From Streptomyces changanensis (lineage in GTDB: Bacteria > Actinomycetota > Actinomycetes > Streptomycetales > Streptomycetaceae): a stretch of 64,000 nt of DNA. Under the pieces are notes generated by a model. The model did no database searches and had not been told where the DNA came from. It was given only the letters and a program-made list of their open reading frames with translations. Position numbers and translations under genes: made by a program. The stretch is from assembly GCF_024600715.1 (NCBI RefSeq), contig NZ_CP102332.1, positions 4,154,001-4,218,000 of the forward strand. The letters run 5' to 3'. This document shows, piece after piece, positions 33,905 through 42,982 of this stretch. How positions within the stretch are numbered: position 1 is the first letter of the stretch; each line of letters starts with the position of its first letter.

Positions 33905-35140
33905 GTGAACAAGTTGATGTCCCGCGATCCCGAAGCCGACGTTCCCGGCGAAACGCCCCTCCTCGGTACGCTGCCGGAGTCACTCCGTACCGAGCTGATC
34001 GCTTTCCGCCGGGATTTGCACATGCACCCGGAGCTGGGCAACCAGGAGTTTCGCACCACCGCGGCGCTCAAGGCCCGGCTGGAGGCCGCCGGCCTCCGCC
34101 CCCGGGTCCTGCCCAGCGGCACCGGGCTCACCTGCGACATCGGCACGTGGGACGGGCACCGCGCCATGCTCGCGATCCGCGCGGACATCGACGCCCTGCC
34201 CATCCCGGACACCAAGGTGGACTGCGCCTACCGCTCCACCGTCCCCGACCGCGCGCACGCCTGCGGCCACGACGTCCACACCACCACGGTGCTGGGCGCC
34301 GGCCTCGTCCTCGCCGACCTGCACCGCCAGGGCCTGCTGCCGCGCCCGGTCCGCCTCCTCTTCCAGCCCGCCGAGGAGGTCCTGCCCGGCGGAGCCGTGG
34401 AGGCCGTCGAGGCGGGCGTCCTGGACGGCGTCGGCCGGATCATCGCGGTCCACTGCGACCCGCGCGTCGACGCCGGCCGGATCGGCCTGCGCGTCGGCCC
34501 CATCACCTCGGCGTGCGACCGCCTGGAGGTCACCCTCGACGGCCCCGGCGGCCACACCGCCCGCCCGCACCTGACGACGGACATGGTCACCGCCGTGGCC
34601 CGGGTCGCGACGGACGTCCCCGCGCTGCTCGCCCGCCGCGTGGACGCCCGTTCCGGCCTGGTCCTGACCTGGGGCCGCATCGAGGCCGGCCACGCGCCGA
34701 ACGTCATCCCCCAGCACGCCGAGCTGGGCGGCACGGTCCGCTGCCTCGACCTGGAGGCGTGGCGCGGCGCCCCGGACCAGGTGTACGCCGCGATCGACGA
34801 GGTCGCGACCCTGCACGGCGCCAAGTCCCAGATCAACTACGTACGCGGGGTGCCGCCCGTGGTGAACGACCCGGTCATCGCCGAGCTCCTGCGCGAGGCC
34901 ATGGAGCGCCGCTGCGGCCCGTACTCCGTGGAGGACACCGAGCAGTCCCTCGGCGGCGAGGACTTCTCCTGGTACCTGGAGCACGTCCCCGGCGCGATGG
35001 CCCGCCTCGGCGTCCGGCGCCCCGGCGACCCGGCCCGCCATGACCTGCACCGCGGCGACTTCGACGTCGACGAGGCCGCGATCAAGGTCGGTGTGGAGCT
35101 GTTCACCGCCGCGGCCCTGATCGACGCGGGCGCCGCCTGA
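33905..35140 (+). CDS. M20-family amidohydrolase
   Basis: A 411-residue zinc hydrolase of the IAA-amino-acid/hippurate hydrolase type: FRRDLHMHPELGNQEFRT, RADIDALPI, HACGHDVHTTTVLG with the metal-binding Cys/His, FQPAEEVLPGGAVEA with the catalytic Glu pair, and GGEDFSWYLEHVPGAM. It would release an amino acid from an N-acyl or aromatic amide; the substrate is unknown. GTG 33905 lies 7 nt after TACCCT without a Shine-Dalgarno, suggesting a leaderless mRNA; ATG 33917 is the alternative. It stands between the decayed glycan cluster and the nucleoside genes. Confidence 0.88.
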   Translation: MNKLMSRDPEADVPGETPLLGTLPESLRTELIAFRRDLHMHPELGNQEFRTTAALKARLEAAGLRPRVLPSGTGLTCDIGTWDGHRAMLAIRADIDALPIPDTKVDCAYRSTVPDRAHACGHDVHTTTVLGAGLVLADLHRQGLLPRPVRLLFQPAEEVLPGGAVEAVEAGVLDGVGRIIAVHCDPRVDAGRIGLRVGPITSACDRLEVTLDGPGGHTARPHLTTDMVTAVARVATDVPALLARRVDARSGLVLTWGRIEAGHAPNVIPQHAELGGTVRCLDLEAWRGAPDQVYAAIDEVATLHGAKSQINYVRGVPPVVNDPVIAELLREAMERRCGPYSVEDTEQSLGGEDFSWYLEHVPGAMARLGVRRPGDPARHDLHRGDFDVDEAAIKVGVELFTAAALIDAGAA

Positions 35141-35800
35141 CACCTCCCACCCCCGGCCCCCGCCCGACGGGGGGCCGGGCCCCCACCCGCGCCGGGTCCC
35201 TCGCGTGGGGCCCCGGTGCACGCGCACCGACCGTGCACCACCCGCACCGACTCCGCGCGTCCCCGCAGCGTCACCCCCCGCCCCGCCGCTTCCCTCCCCA
35301 CGCGGCCCGGCCGCCCGGAGAGCGGTACTCCCTGCCTCGGCGGCCCGCCCCTCGATCGGCCCGCGCCCCGGCCCCCTCGATCGCCCCCGGCCCGGCTGCC
35401 CGAGAGCGGTACTCCCCGCCCCGACGGTCCGCCCTCCGAACGCGGCGCCGGCGGCCCGCCCCTCCGAACGCCGCCCCCGGAACGCCCCGCGCCCCGGCGG
35501 CCCGCCCCCCCCGAGCCCCTCGACCGCCGCCGTCCCCGCACCCCCGAACTCCCCACCCGAGAGTCCCCGAACTCCCCGGCCGTGGCCGAAAGACCACCCC
35601 CGCCAACCCGGCGCGCCCGCGTACCGGGCCCCCTCCGCCATCCGGCCGCACCGCCGCCCCCTCCCGGGTGTTCCGGGCGGACCCCGCGTGCACGGGTCGA
35701 CACGCTGAGGCAGCCTCTTACTCGGTGCGGGCGGCCGGGAGGCGGCCTGCGGGCAGCCTGTACGCGACGAATCGATAACGGCTTCCGTACAGGGCTTTAT
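35141..35800. other. 660-bp C-rich region without a convincing gene
   Basis: Extremely C-rich on the given strand, giving long Pro/Arg frames in every reading with no consistent codon bias. It includes two copies of GAGAGCGGTACTCC (about 35318 and 35402) and many CGGCCCGCCCC-type units. I see no gene, only probable termination sequence of the amidohydrolase gene and low-complexity DNA before the next promoter. Confidence 0.6.
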
Positions 35801-35807
35801 TAGACAT

Positions 35808-35819
35808 CTACGCGCGTTA
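35808..35819. promoter_or_regulatory. Nucleoside-regulon operator, BMP gene
   Basis: CTACGCGCGTTA keeps the first ten bases of the CTACGCGCGTAG palindrome found upstream of four other nucleoside genes here. It abuts TACGAT (35818-35823), a fitting -10 box for the BMP gene. Confidence 0.65.
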
Positions 35820-35877
35820 CGATCGCCCGCGAAACCAGCGCCGGAAGAGGCGCTTCGGTAGGTCGAAGGAGCCCCCC

Positions 35878-36927
35878 TTGCGCCGGATCACCAGGATCGC
35901 CACCGCGGGTATCGCGTCCGCGGCCCTCGCCCTCAGTGTCACCGCCTGTGGTGGAGACAAGAAGTCGGACGCCGGTGCCGACTCGAAGGGCGGCACGGCC
36001 GCCATCGCGTACGACATCGGTGGTCGCGGCGACCAGTCGTTCAACGACGCCGCCTACGCCGGTCTCGCCAAGGCCGAGAAGGACTTCGGCGTCAAGGGCA
36101 CGGAGGCCGAGCCCAGCGAGGGCGAGGGCGACCCGGACAAGGTCCAGCGCCTCACCTCCCTCGCCCGCGCCGGCAACAACCCGGTGATCGGCGTGGGCTT
36201 CGCGTACGCGCCCGCCATCGCCGAGGTCGCGCCGAAGTTCCCGAACACCACGTTCGGCCTCATCGACGACACGTCGAAGACCGGCAAGAACATCGCCAAC
36301 CTGGTCTTCAACGAGGAGCAGGGCTCCTACCTGGCCGGCGTCGCCGCCGCCAAGGTGACCAAGTCCAACACCGTCGGCTTCATCGGCGGCGTCGAGACCC
36401 CGCTCATCAAGAAGTTCGAGGCGGGCTTCGTCCAGGGCGTCAAGGACACCAACAAGAACGTCAACGTCAAGGTCCAGTACCTGACGCAGCCGCCGGACTT
36501 CGGTGGCTTCTCCAAGCCCGACCTGGGCAAGGCCGCCGCGCAGGGCCAGATCGACGCGGGCGCCGACGTGGTCTACGCCGCCGCCGGCCTCGCCGGCTCC
36601 GGCTCCATCGAGGCCGCGGCGAAGGCGAAGAAGTGGGCCATCGGCGTCGACTCGGACCAGTACAACCAGTCCGGCCTCGCCGCGTACAAGGAGTACATCC
36701 TCACCTCGGTGACCAAGGACGTCTCCGGCTCGGTCTACAACCTGATCAAGTCCGTCAAGGACGGCAAGCCGCAGAGCGGTGAGATCCGCTACGGCCTGGA
36801 CAAGGACGGCGTGGGCCTGGCCCGCTCCAACCCGGCCTTCACCAAGATGACCGACGTCATGACCGCGGTGGACCAGGCCAAGGCCGGCATCACCGCCGGC
36901 AAGATCAAGGTCAAGACCGCTCCGTAA
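35878..36927 (+). CDS. BMP-family nucleoside-binding lipoprotein
   Basis: A 349-residue lipoprotein of the BmpA/PnrA/Med type that binds nucleosides outside the membrane for the ABC transporter encoded next. Signal peptide with lipobox VTAC at about residue 22, then IAYDIGGRGDQSFNDAAYAGL, VIGVGFAYAPAIAEVAPKFPN, SYLAGVAAA and GVDSDQYNQ. The start is TTG 35878 with AAGGAG 6 nt upstream. A long hairpin separates it from the ATPase gene, which has its own operator, so binding protein and transporter may be made at different levels. Confidence 0.9.
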   Translation: MRRITRIATAGIASAALALSVTACGGDKKSDAGADSKGGTAAIAYDIGGRGDQSFNDAAYAGLAKAEKDFGVKGTEAEPSEGEGDPDKVQRLTSLARAGNNPVIGVGFAYAPAIAEVAPKFPNTTFGLIDDTSKTGKNIANLVFNEEQGSYLAGVAAAKVTKSNTVGFIGGVETPLIKKFEAGFVQGVKDTNKNVNVKVQYLTQPPDFGGFSKPDLGKAAAQGQIDAGADVVYAAAGLAGSGSIEAAAKAKKWAIGVDSDQYNQSGLAAYKEYILTSVTKDVSGSVYNLIKSVKDGKPQSGEIRYGLDKDGVGLARSNPAFTKMTDVMTAVDQAKAGITAGKIKVKTAP

Positions 36928-36952
36928 CCCGCAGCCACGGGGCCGGGGCCCC

Positions 36953-37004
36953 GACCCGGGGGTCCGGAGGACGGTGCACCACACCGTTCTCCGGACCCCG
37001 GGTC
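36953..37004 (+). terminator. Strong intercistronic hairpin after the BMP gene
   Basis: GACCCGGGGGTCCGGAGG and CTCCGGACCCCGGGTC arms, extended by ACGGTG/CACCGT, give a stem of more than 20 bp with few mismatches. It ends or attenuates transcription, which would give more binding protein than transporter. Confidence 0.7.
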
Positions 37005-37038
37005 ACGTCCTGGCCATGGGTTTTGGCATTAGGGATCG

Positions 37039-37050
37039 CTACGCGCGTAG
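37039..37050. promoter_or_regulatory. Nucleoside-regulon operator, ABC transporter-cdd operon
   Basis: CTACGCGCGTAG, a perfect 12-bp palindrome, lies 107 bp before the probable start of the ATPase gene and after the BMP terminator. Its presence marks this as a separate regulated promoter. Confidence 0.75.
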
Positions 37051-37156
37051 AAAACTCTCCGGCGCGATAACTTCGGCCACACCGAGCCCCCACCGTGCCC
37101 AGCGTGCCCGCCCGTCCCCCGCTTCTTCGCTCCTTTCTCGCCAAGGAGAGTGCGTC

Positions 37157-38722
37157 ATCAACGCGTCCAGCCCCCCCGCCGTCGAACTGCGCGGCATCAC
37201 CAAGCGCTTCCCCGGTGTCGTCGCCAACCACGACATCCACCTCACCGTCCGCAAGGGCACGGTCCACGCCCTCTGCGGTGAGAACGGCGCCGGCAAGTCG
37301 ACCCTCATGAAGATCCTCTACGGCATGCAGAAGCCGGACGAGGGCACGATCACCATCGACGGCCGAGACGTCACCTTCAGCAGCCCGGCCGACGCCATCG
37401 CCACCGGCATCGGCATGGTCCACCAGCACTTCATGCTGGCGGACAACCTCACCGTCCTGGAGAACGTCGTCCTCGGCGGCGAGAAGCTGTACGGCATCGG
37501 CGCCAAGGCCCGCGACAAGATCAAGGAGATCTCCGACGCGTACGGGCTGAACATCCGCCCGGACGTGCTCGTCGAGCACCTCGGCGTCGCCGACCGCCAG
37601 CGCGTGGAGATCCTCAAGGTCCTCTACCGCGGCGCCCGCACGCTCATCCTGGACGAGCCGACCGCCGTGCTCGTGCCCCAGGAGGTCGAGGCGCTCTTCG
37701 ACAACCTGCGGGAGCTCAAGGCCGAGGGCCTCACCGTCATCTTCATCTCCCACAAGCTGGGCGAGGTGCTGTCCGTCGCCGACGACATCACCGTCATCCG
37801 GCGCGGTACGACCGTCGGCACCGCCGACCCGAGGACGACCACCACCAAGCAGCTCGCCGAGCTGATGGTCGGCGCCGAGCTGCCCTCCCCGGAGACCCGC
37901 GAGTCCACGGTCACCGACGTCCCGATGCTCACGGTCGAAAACCTGCGGCTCGCCCAGACCGACCCCGACGGCGTCGTCCGCGAGGTCCTCGGCGGGATCG
38001 GGTTCACCATCCACAAGGGCGAGGTCATGGGCATCGCTGGCGTGGAGGGCAACGGCCAGACCGAGCTGATCGAAGCCCTCATGGGCATGCGCGACCCCGA
38101 CGGCGGCGTCATCACCCTCGACGGCGCAGACATCTCCCACGCCCCGACGCGCAGGCGCCGGGAGGGCGGCATCGGCTACATCCCCGAGGACCGGCACCGC
38201 CACGGCCTGCTGCTGGAGTCCCCGCTGTGGGAGAACCGCATCCTCGGTCACGTCACCGAGGCCCCCAACAGCAAGCGCGGCGTCCTCGACCTGAAGGCCG
38301 CGCGCCAGGACACCGAGCGGATCGTGCGCGAGTACGACGTGCGCACCCCCGGCATCGAGGTCACCGCGGCCTCCCTGTCCGGCGGCAACCAGCAGAAGCT
38401 GATCGTCGGCCGCGAGATGAGCCACCAGCCGAAGCTGCTGATCGCCGCCCACCCCACCCGCGGTGTGGACGTGGGCGCGCAGGCGCAGATCTGGGACCAG
38501 ATCCGGGAGGCCCGGCGGGAGGGCCTCGCGGTACTGCTGATCTCCGCCGACCTGGACGAGCTGATCGGGCTCTCCGACACCCTGCGGGTGATGTACCGCG
38601 GCCGCCTGGTCGCGGACGCCGACCCCGCCACGATCACCCCCGAGGAGCTGGGCTCTGCCATGACGGGCGCCGCCACCGGTCACCTCGAGCACAACCACGA
38701 CGCGGACGGTGAGGGCCGATGA
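37157..38722 (+). CDS. Nucleoside ABC transporter ATP-binding protein (double NBD)
   Basis: About 521 residues with two fused nucleotide-binding domains of the sugar/nucleoside importer type. NBD1 has Walker A GENGAGKST, HQHFMLADNLTV and LILDEPTAVL. NBD2 has the degenerate GVEGNGQTE, signature LSGGNQQKL and AAHPTRGVDVGA. There is no ATG, GTG or TTG in a sensible place: the only canonical in-frame starts upstream would be read through the operator, and the next one downstream lies after Walker A. AAGGAG (37143-37148) sits 8 nt before ATC 37157, so ATC, or the adjacent GTC, is the probable initiator. It overlaps the permease gene by 4 nt. Confidence 0.85.
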   Translation: MNASSPPAVELRGITKRFPGVVANHDIHLTVRKGTVHALCGENGAGKSTLMKILYGMQKPDEGTITIDGRDVTFSSPADAIATGIGMVHQHFMLADNLTVLENVVLGGEKLYGIGAKARDKIKEISDAYGLNIRPDVLVEHLGVADRQRVEILKVLYRGARTLILDEPTAVLVPQEVEALFDNLRELKAEGLTVIFISHKLGEVLSVADDITVIRRGTTVGTADPRTTTTKQLAELMVGAELPSPETRESTVTDVPMLTVENLRLAQTDPDGVVREVLGGIGFTIHKGEVMGIAGVEGNGQTELIEALMGMRDPDGGVITLDGADISHAPTRRRREGGIGYIPEDRHRHGLLLESPLWENRILGHVTEAPNSKRGVLDLKAARQDTERIVREYDVRTPGIEVTAASLSGGNQQKLIVGREMSHQPKLLIAAHPTRGVDVGAQAQIWDQIREARREGLAVLLISADLDELIGLSDTLRVMYRGRLVADADPATITPEELGSAMTGAATGHLEHNHDADGEGR

Positions 38723-39828
38723 AGAAGTTCGACAAGGACAAGGTGCTGCTGGGTCTGGCGGGCCCGGCGCTCGCCCTGGCCGTGGCCTTCGTCCTGACCT
38801 CGATCGTGCTGCTGGCCTCGGGCCGCGACCCGATCCAGCCGTACGTCCTGATGATGGAGACCGCGGAGTTCCCGGACGTCCAGGTCCTCATCATCAACCA
38901 GACCGGCACGTACTACCTGGCAGCCCTGGCCGTCGCCATCGGCTTCCGGATGAACCTGTTCAACATCGGCGTCGACGGCCAGTACCGCCTCGCGGCGATG
39001 CTCGCCGCCGTCGTCGGTGCCTCCGTCGAGCTGCCCGGGCCGCTGCACCTGCTGCTGATCGTGCTCGTCGCCGTGCTCGTCGGCGCCTTCTGGGCCGGCA
39101 TCGCCGGCTTCCTGAAGACCACCCGCGGGGTCAGCGAGGTCGTCTCCACGATCATGCTGAACGCCATCGCGACCAGCCTGATCGCCTGGATGATCCTGCC
39201 GGCCAACCTCGGCGTCCAGCCCCCCGGCTCGAACGACCTCACCACCGGTGTGATCGCCGAGTCCGGCTGGCTGACCGGCCTCGCCGTCGAGGGCGGCAAC
39301 ATCTACGGCTTCACCTTCGTCGCGTTCGCCCTCGGCGTCGTCTACTGGTTCGTCCTCAACCGCACCCGCTTCGGCTTCGACCTGCGCGCCACGGGCGCCA
39401 GCTCGACCGCCGCGCAGGCGAGCGGCGTCGACGCCAAGAAGATGGTCCTCACCGCGATGCTGCTCTCCGGCGGCGTCGCCGGTCTGACCGGCCTGCCGCT
39501 GCTGCTCGGCCAGACCCACACGTACAGCCTGAGCTTCCCCGCCGGCGTCGGCTTCGTGGGCATCACCGTCGCCCTGCTCGGGCGCAACAGCCCGATCGGC
39601 ATCTTCTTCGCCGCCCTGCTCATCTCCTTCCTGGAGAAGGCGTCCGGATCGGTGATCGACGCGGACTTCGAGAAGGAGATCGCCACGATCATGCAGGGCC
39701 TCATCGTGATCTCGGTCGTCGTGTCGTACGAGGTCGTCCGGCAGTACGGGCTCCGCCGGCAGCAGCAGAAGGTCGGCGAGGAACTTGCCGCCCAGGCCCG
39801 CAAGAACAAGGAGGACGTGGCGGCATGA
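38719..39828 (+). CDS. Nucleoside ABC transporter permease 1
   Basis: A 369-residue permease with eight to ten helices. FRMNLFNIGVDGQYRLAAM and TTRGVSEVVSTIMLN match the BPD_transp_2 family (NupP-like). It starts within the ATPase stop (ATGA) and is coupled to the second permease the same way, so all three subunits are made together. Confidence 0.93.
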   Translation: MKKFDKDKVLLGLAGPALALAVAFVLTSIVLLASGRDPIQPYVLMMETAEFPDVQVLIINQTGTYYLAALAVAIGFRMNLFNIGVDGQYRLAAMLAAVVGASVELPGPLHLLLIVLVAVLVGAFWAGIAGFLKTTRGVSEVVSTIMLNAIATSLIAWMILPANLGVQPPGSNDLTTGVIAESGWLTGLAVEGGNIYGFTFVAFALGVVYWFVLNRTRFGFDLRATGASSTAAQASGVDAKKMVLTAMLLSGGVAGLTGLPLLLGQTHTYSLSFPAGVGFVGITVALLGRNSPIGIFFAALLISFLEKASGSVIDADFEKEIATIMQGLIVISVVVSYEVVRQYGLRRQQQKVGEELAAQARKNKEDVAA

Positions 39829-41105
39829 GCGAGATCGAATCCACGAGCACGGTGACCGCCGCGGGCGCCACCGCGCCGGCCAAGGGCGGGGGGCGCCGCA
39901 AGCTGACCCTGCCGGTCATCCTGCTGTTCGTCGCGGGCGGTCTGCTCCTGTTCTCGCTGGTCCGCGCGGTCAGCGGCGCCGACGACCTGACCTCCGTGGG
40001 CCAGGTGTCCGGCGCCCTCCAGCTCGCCGTGCCGATCGGCCTCGCCGGACTCGGCGGCCTGTGGGCCGAGCGGGCCGGCGTGGTCAACATCGGCCTCGAG
40101 GGCATGATGATCCTCGGCACCTGGTTCGGTGCCTGGGCCGGTTACCAGTGGGGCCCGTGGACCGGTGTGGCCGTCGGCATCCTCGGCGGCGCGCTGGGCG
40201 GCCTGATCCACGCGATCATGACCGTCACGTTCAACGTCAACCACATCGTCTCCGGTGTGGCCATCACCATCCTGGCGACCGGCGCCACCCGCTACCTGTC
40301 GAACTTCACGTTCGCCGAGGCCCCGGGCGGCTCCTCCAAGCAGTCCCCGCGCGTCGAGGGCATCGACCGCATCACCGTCCCGGGGTTGTCGGACTGGCTC
40401 GGCGACCTCCAGGAGAAGCACTGGTTCTTCGTCTCGGACCTGGCGGGCCTGCTCGGCGGCCTGGTCACGAACCTGTCCGTGCTCACCGTCGTCGCCCTGC
40501 TCCTCGTCCCCGGCACCTGGTGGGTCCTGTGGCGCACCGGCTTCGGCCTGCGGCTGCGCTCCTGCGGTGAGAACCCGGTCGCGGCCGAGTCCCTGGGCGT
40601 GAACGTCTACAAGTACAAGTACATCGCGGTCCTCGTCTCCGGCGCCCTCGCCGGCCTCGGCGGCGCCTTCCTCGCGATCGTCTCCACCGGCATCTACCAG
40701 GAGGGCCAGACCGGCGGCCGCGGTTACATCGGCCTCGCCGCGATGATCTTCGGCAACTGGATGCCCGGCGGCCTCGCCCTCGGCGCCGGCCTCTTCGGCT
40801 TCACCGACAGCCTCAAGCTGCGCGGCGGCGCCGAGAACGTCCACGCGATGCTGCTCCTGCTGGCGATCCTGCTGGTCTTCGCGTGCGCCTGGACCCTGTA
40901 CAAGAAGAAGTACACGGCCGCGGTGGTCTCCGCCGTCTTCTCCGCCGTGCTGTTCCTCTGGTACTCCGCCACCGACATCCTGCCCAGCCAGTTCGTCGAC
41001 GCGGCGCCCTACGTCACCACCCTGCTGGTACTGGCGTTGTCGGCGCAGCGGTTGAGGATGCCCAAGGCGAACGGCATGCCGTACAAGAAGGGCCAGGGCA
41101 AGTGA
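39825..41105 (+). CDS. Nucleoside ABC transporter permease 2
   Basis: A 426-residue permease (NupQ-like). After a polar N-terminus, membrane helices begin near residue 27. The signature ERAGVVNIGLEGMMILGTWFG and IMTVTFNVNHIVSGVAI loops are the BPD_transp_2 hallmarks. It overlaps permease 1 by 4 nt and is itself overlapped by cdd (GTGA). Confidence 0.93.
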   Translation: MSEIESTSTVTAAGATAPAKGGGRRKLTLPVILLFVAGGLLLFSLVRAVSGADDLTSVGQVSGALQLAVPIGLAGLGGLWAERAGVVNIGLEGMMILGTWFGAWAGYQWGPWTGVAVGILGGALGGLIHAIMTVTFNVNHIVSGVAITILATGATRYLSNFTFAEAPGGSSKQSPRVEGIDRITVPGLSDWLGDLQEKHWFFVSDLAGLLGGLVTNLSVLTVVALLLVPGTWWVLWRTGFGLRLRSCGENPVAAESLGVNVYKYKYIAVLVSGALAGLGGAFLAIVSTGIYQEGQTGGRGYIGLAAMIFGNWMPGGLALGAGLFGFTDSLKLRGGAENVHAMLLLLAILLVFACAWTLYKKKYTAAVVSAVFSAVLFLWYSATDILPSQFVDAAPYVTTLLVLALSAQRLRMPKANGMPYKKGQGK

Positions 41106-41506
41106 CCCCGGCCGGGCGGTCGTCCTTCGACTGGGAGACCCTGCGCGCCGCCGCCCGGGACGCCATGTCCCGCGCGTACGCGCCGTACTCGGGCTACCCG
41201 GTCGGGGCGGCCGCCGTGGTCGACGACGGCCGCACGGTCACCGGCTGCAACGTCGAGAACGCCTCGTACGGCATCGGCCTGTGCGCCGAGTGCGGGCTCG
41301 TCTCCCAGCTCCAGGTCACGGGCGGCGGCCGGCTCACGCACTTCGCGTGCGTGGACGGGCGCGGCGAGACGCTCGTGCCCTGCGGGCGCTGCCGGCAGCT
41401 CCTCTTCGAGTTCGGCGGCGGCGAGCTGCTGGTGGACACCCCCGACGGGATCCGCACGCTGGACGAGATGCTGCCGCAGGCGTTCGGCCCGAAGCACCTC
41501 ACCTGA
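41102..41506 (+). CDS. cdd: Cytidine deaminase
   Basis: A 134-residue tetrameric-type zinc enzyme converting cytidine or deoxycytidine to uridine forms. It contains APYSGYPVGAA, NVENASYGIGLCAECG with the first zinc Cys and catalytic Glu, and PCGRCRQLLFEF with the other two Cys. It starts at GTG 41102 inside the permease stop, so uptake and deamination are co-produced. A terminator follows. Confidence 0.95.
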   Translation: MTPAGRSSFDWETLRAAARDAMSRAYAPYSGYPVGAAAVVDDGRTVTGCNVENASYGIGLCAECGLVSQLQVTGGGRLTHFACVDGRGETLVPCGRCRQLLFEFGGGELLVDTPDGIRTLDEMLPQAFGPKHLT

Positions 41507-41510
41507 CCGA

Positions 41511-41545
41511 CGCGGCCCTTCCGCCCCCGGGGTGGAAGGGCCGCG
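41511..41545 (+). terminator. Terminator of the ABC transporter-cdd operon
   Basis: Perfect 12-bp stem CGCGGCCCTTCC / GGAAGGGCCGCG, 4 bp after the cdd stop, followed by a short CGCTTT. The deoA promoter region begins right after it. Confidence 0.8.
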
Positions 41546-41559
41546 CCGCTTTACCATCT

Positions 41560-41571
41560 CTATGCGCGTAG
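41560..41571. promoter_or_regulatory. Nucleoside-regulon operator, deoA
   Basis: CTATGCGCGTAG differs from the palindrome by one base. It lies 39 bp before the deoA ATG and right after TACCAT (41553-41558), a plausible -10, so a bound protein would cover the transcription start. Confidence 0.7.
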
Positions 41572-41609
41572 ACACCGCGTTTCGCCCCGCTGGAAGGAAC
41601 ACTGAGCCC

Positions 41610-42887
41610 ATGGACGCGATTTCCGTCATCCGCACGAAGCGGGACCGAGGCGAGCTGACCCCCGAGCAGATCGACTGGGTCATCGACGCGTACACGCGCG
41701 GCGAGGTCGCCGACGAGCAGATGTCCGCCCTCGCCATGGCGATCCTGCTCAACGGCATGAACCGCTCGGAGATCGCCCGCTGGACCGCCGCGATGATCGC
41801 CTCCGGCGAGCGGATGGACTTCTCCTCCCTCTCCCGCCCCACGGCGGACAAGCACTCCACCGGCGGCGTCGGCGACAAGATCACCCTGCCGCTCGCCCCG
41901 CTCGTCGCCGCGTGCGGCGCCGCCGTGCCGCAGCTGTCGGGCCGCGGCCTCGGCCACACCGGCGGCACCCTCGACAAGCTGGAGTCCATCCCCGGCTGGC
42001 GCGCGCTGCTCTCCAACGAGGAGATGCTGCACGTCCTCGACACCACCGGCGCCGTGATCTGCGCGGCCGGTGACGGGCTGGCCCCGGCCGACAAGAAGCT
42101 GTACGCGCTGCGCGACGTCACCGGCACGGTCGAGGCGATCCCGCTGATCGCCTCCTCGATCATGTCGAAGAAGATCGCCGAGGGCACCGGTTCGCTGGTC
42201 CTCGACGTGAAGGTCGGCTCCGGCGCCTTCATGAAGACCATCGAGGACGCCCGCGAGCTGGCCTCCACCATGGTGGGCCTGGGCACCGACCACGGCGTGA
42301 GGACCGTCGCCCTCCTCACCGACATGTCGACCCCGCTCGGCCTGACCGCGGGCAACGCCCTGGAGGTCCGCGAGTCCGTCGAGGTCCTCGCCGGCGGCGG
42401 CCCCGCCGACGTCGTGGAGCTCACCGTCGCGCTCGCCCGCGAGATGCTCGACGCGGCCGGCATCAAGGACGCCGACCCGGCGAAGGCCCTCGCCGACGGC
42501 TCCGCCATGGACGTGTGGCGCCGCATGATCGCCGCGCAGGGCGGCGACCCGGACGCCACCCTCCCGGTCGCCCGCGAGCAGCACGTCGTCACGGCCCCGT
42601 CGTCCGGCGTGCTCACCCGCCTCGACGCGTACGGTGTCGGCGTCGCCGCCTGGCGCCTCGGCGCGGGCCGCGCCCGCAAGGAGGACCCCGTGCAGGCCGG
42701 CGCGGGCGTCGAACTGCACGCCAAACCGGGCGACACGGTCACGGCGGGCCAGCCGCTGATGACGCTGCACACGGACACCCCGGAGAAGTTCGACTACGCC
42801 CTGAAGTCCCTGGACGGCACCTACGACGTCGCCCCGGCGGGCACGTCGTACGAGCCGACCCCGGTCGTCCTGGAGCGCATCGCCTGA
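41610..42887 (+). CDS. deoA: Thymidine phosphorylase
   Basis: A 425-residue pyrimidine-nucleoside phosphorylase cleaving thymidine or deoxyuridine to base plus deoxyribose-1-phosphate. Landmarks: RPTADKHSTGGVGDKITLPLAP (quoted from its ends), GRGLGHTGGTLDKLESIPG, the SSIMSKKIAEG loop and DVKVGSGAFMKT. The ATG at 41610 has AAGGA upstream. It has its own operator and is bounded by terminators on both sides, so it is a single-gene unit. Confidence 0.95.
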   Translation: MDAISVIRTKRDRGELTPEQIDWVIDAYTRGEVADEQMSALAMAILLNGMNRSEIARWTAAMIASGERMDFSSLSRPTADKHSTGGVGDKITLPLAPLVAACGAAVPQLSGRGLGHTGGTLDKLESIPGWRALLSNEEMLHVLDTTGAVICAAGDGLAPADKKLYALRDVTGTVEAIPLIASSIMSKKIAEGTGSLVLDVKVGSGAFMKTIEDARELASTMVGLGTDHGVRTVALLTDMSTPLGLTAGNALEVRESVEVLAGGGPADVVELTVALAREMLDAAGIKDADPAKALADGSAMDVWRRMIAAQGGDPDATLPVAREQHVVTAPSSGVLTRLDAYGVGVAAWRLGAGRARKEDPVQAGAGVELHAKPGDTVTAGQPLMTLHTDTPEKFDYALKSLDGTYDVAPAGTSYEPTPVVLERIA

Positions 42888-42906
42888 CCCCTCGCCCGTA
42901 CGGCCT

Positions 42907-42938
42907 AACGGGACCGATGGACCTCCGTCGGTCCCGTT
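42907..42938 (+). terminator. Terminator of deoA
   Basis: Perfect 11-bp stem AACGGGACCGA / TCGGTCCCGTT with a 10-nt loop, 20 bp after the deoA stop. Confidence 0.8.
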
Positions 42939-42982
42939 CGGCATGCTGGGATCGGTGACGCACCGAATTTGAGGAGACCGCC

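Noticed and set aside
35216..35803. Proline-rich frames between the amidohydrolase and BMP genes
   Set aside because: Three overlapping frames all look alike because the DNA is C-rich; none shows third-position bias, a ribosome-binding site or a recognisable fold.
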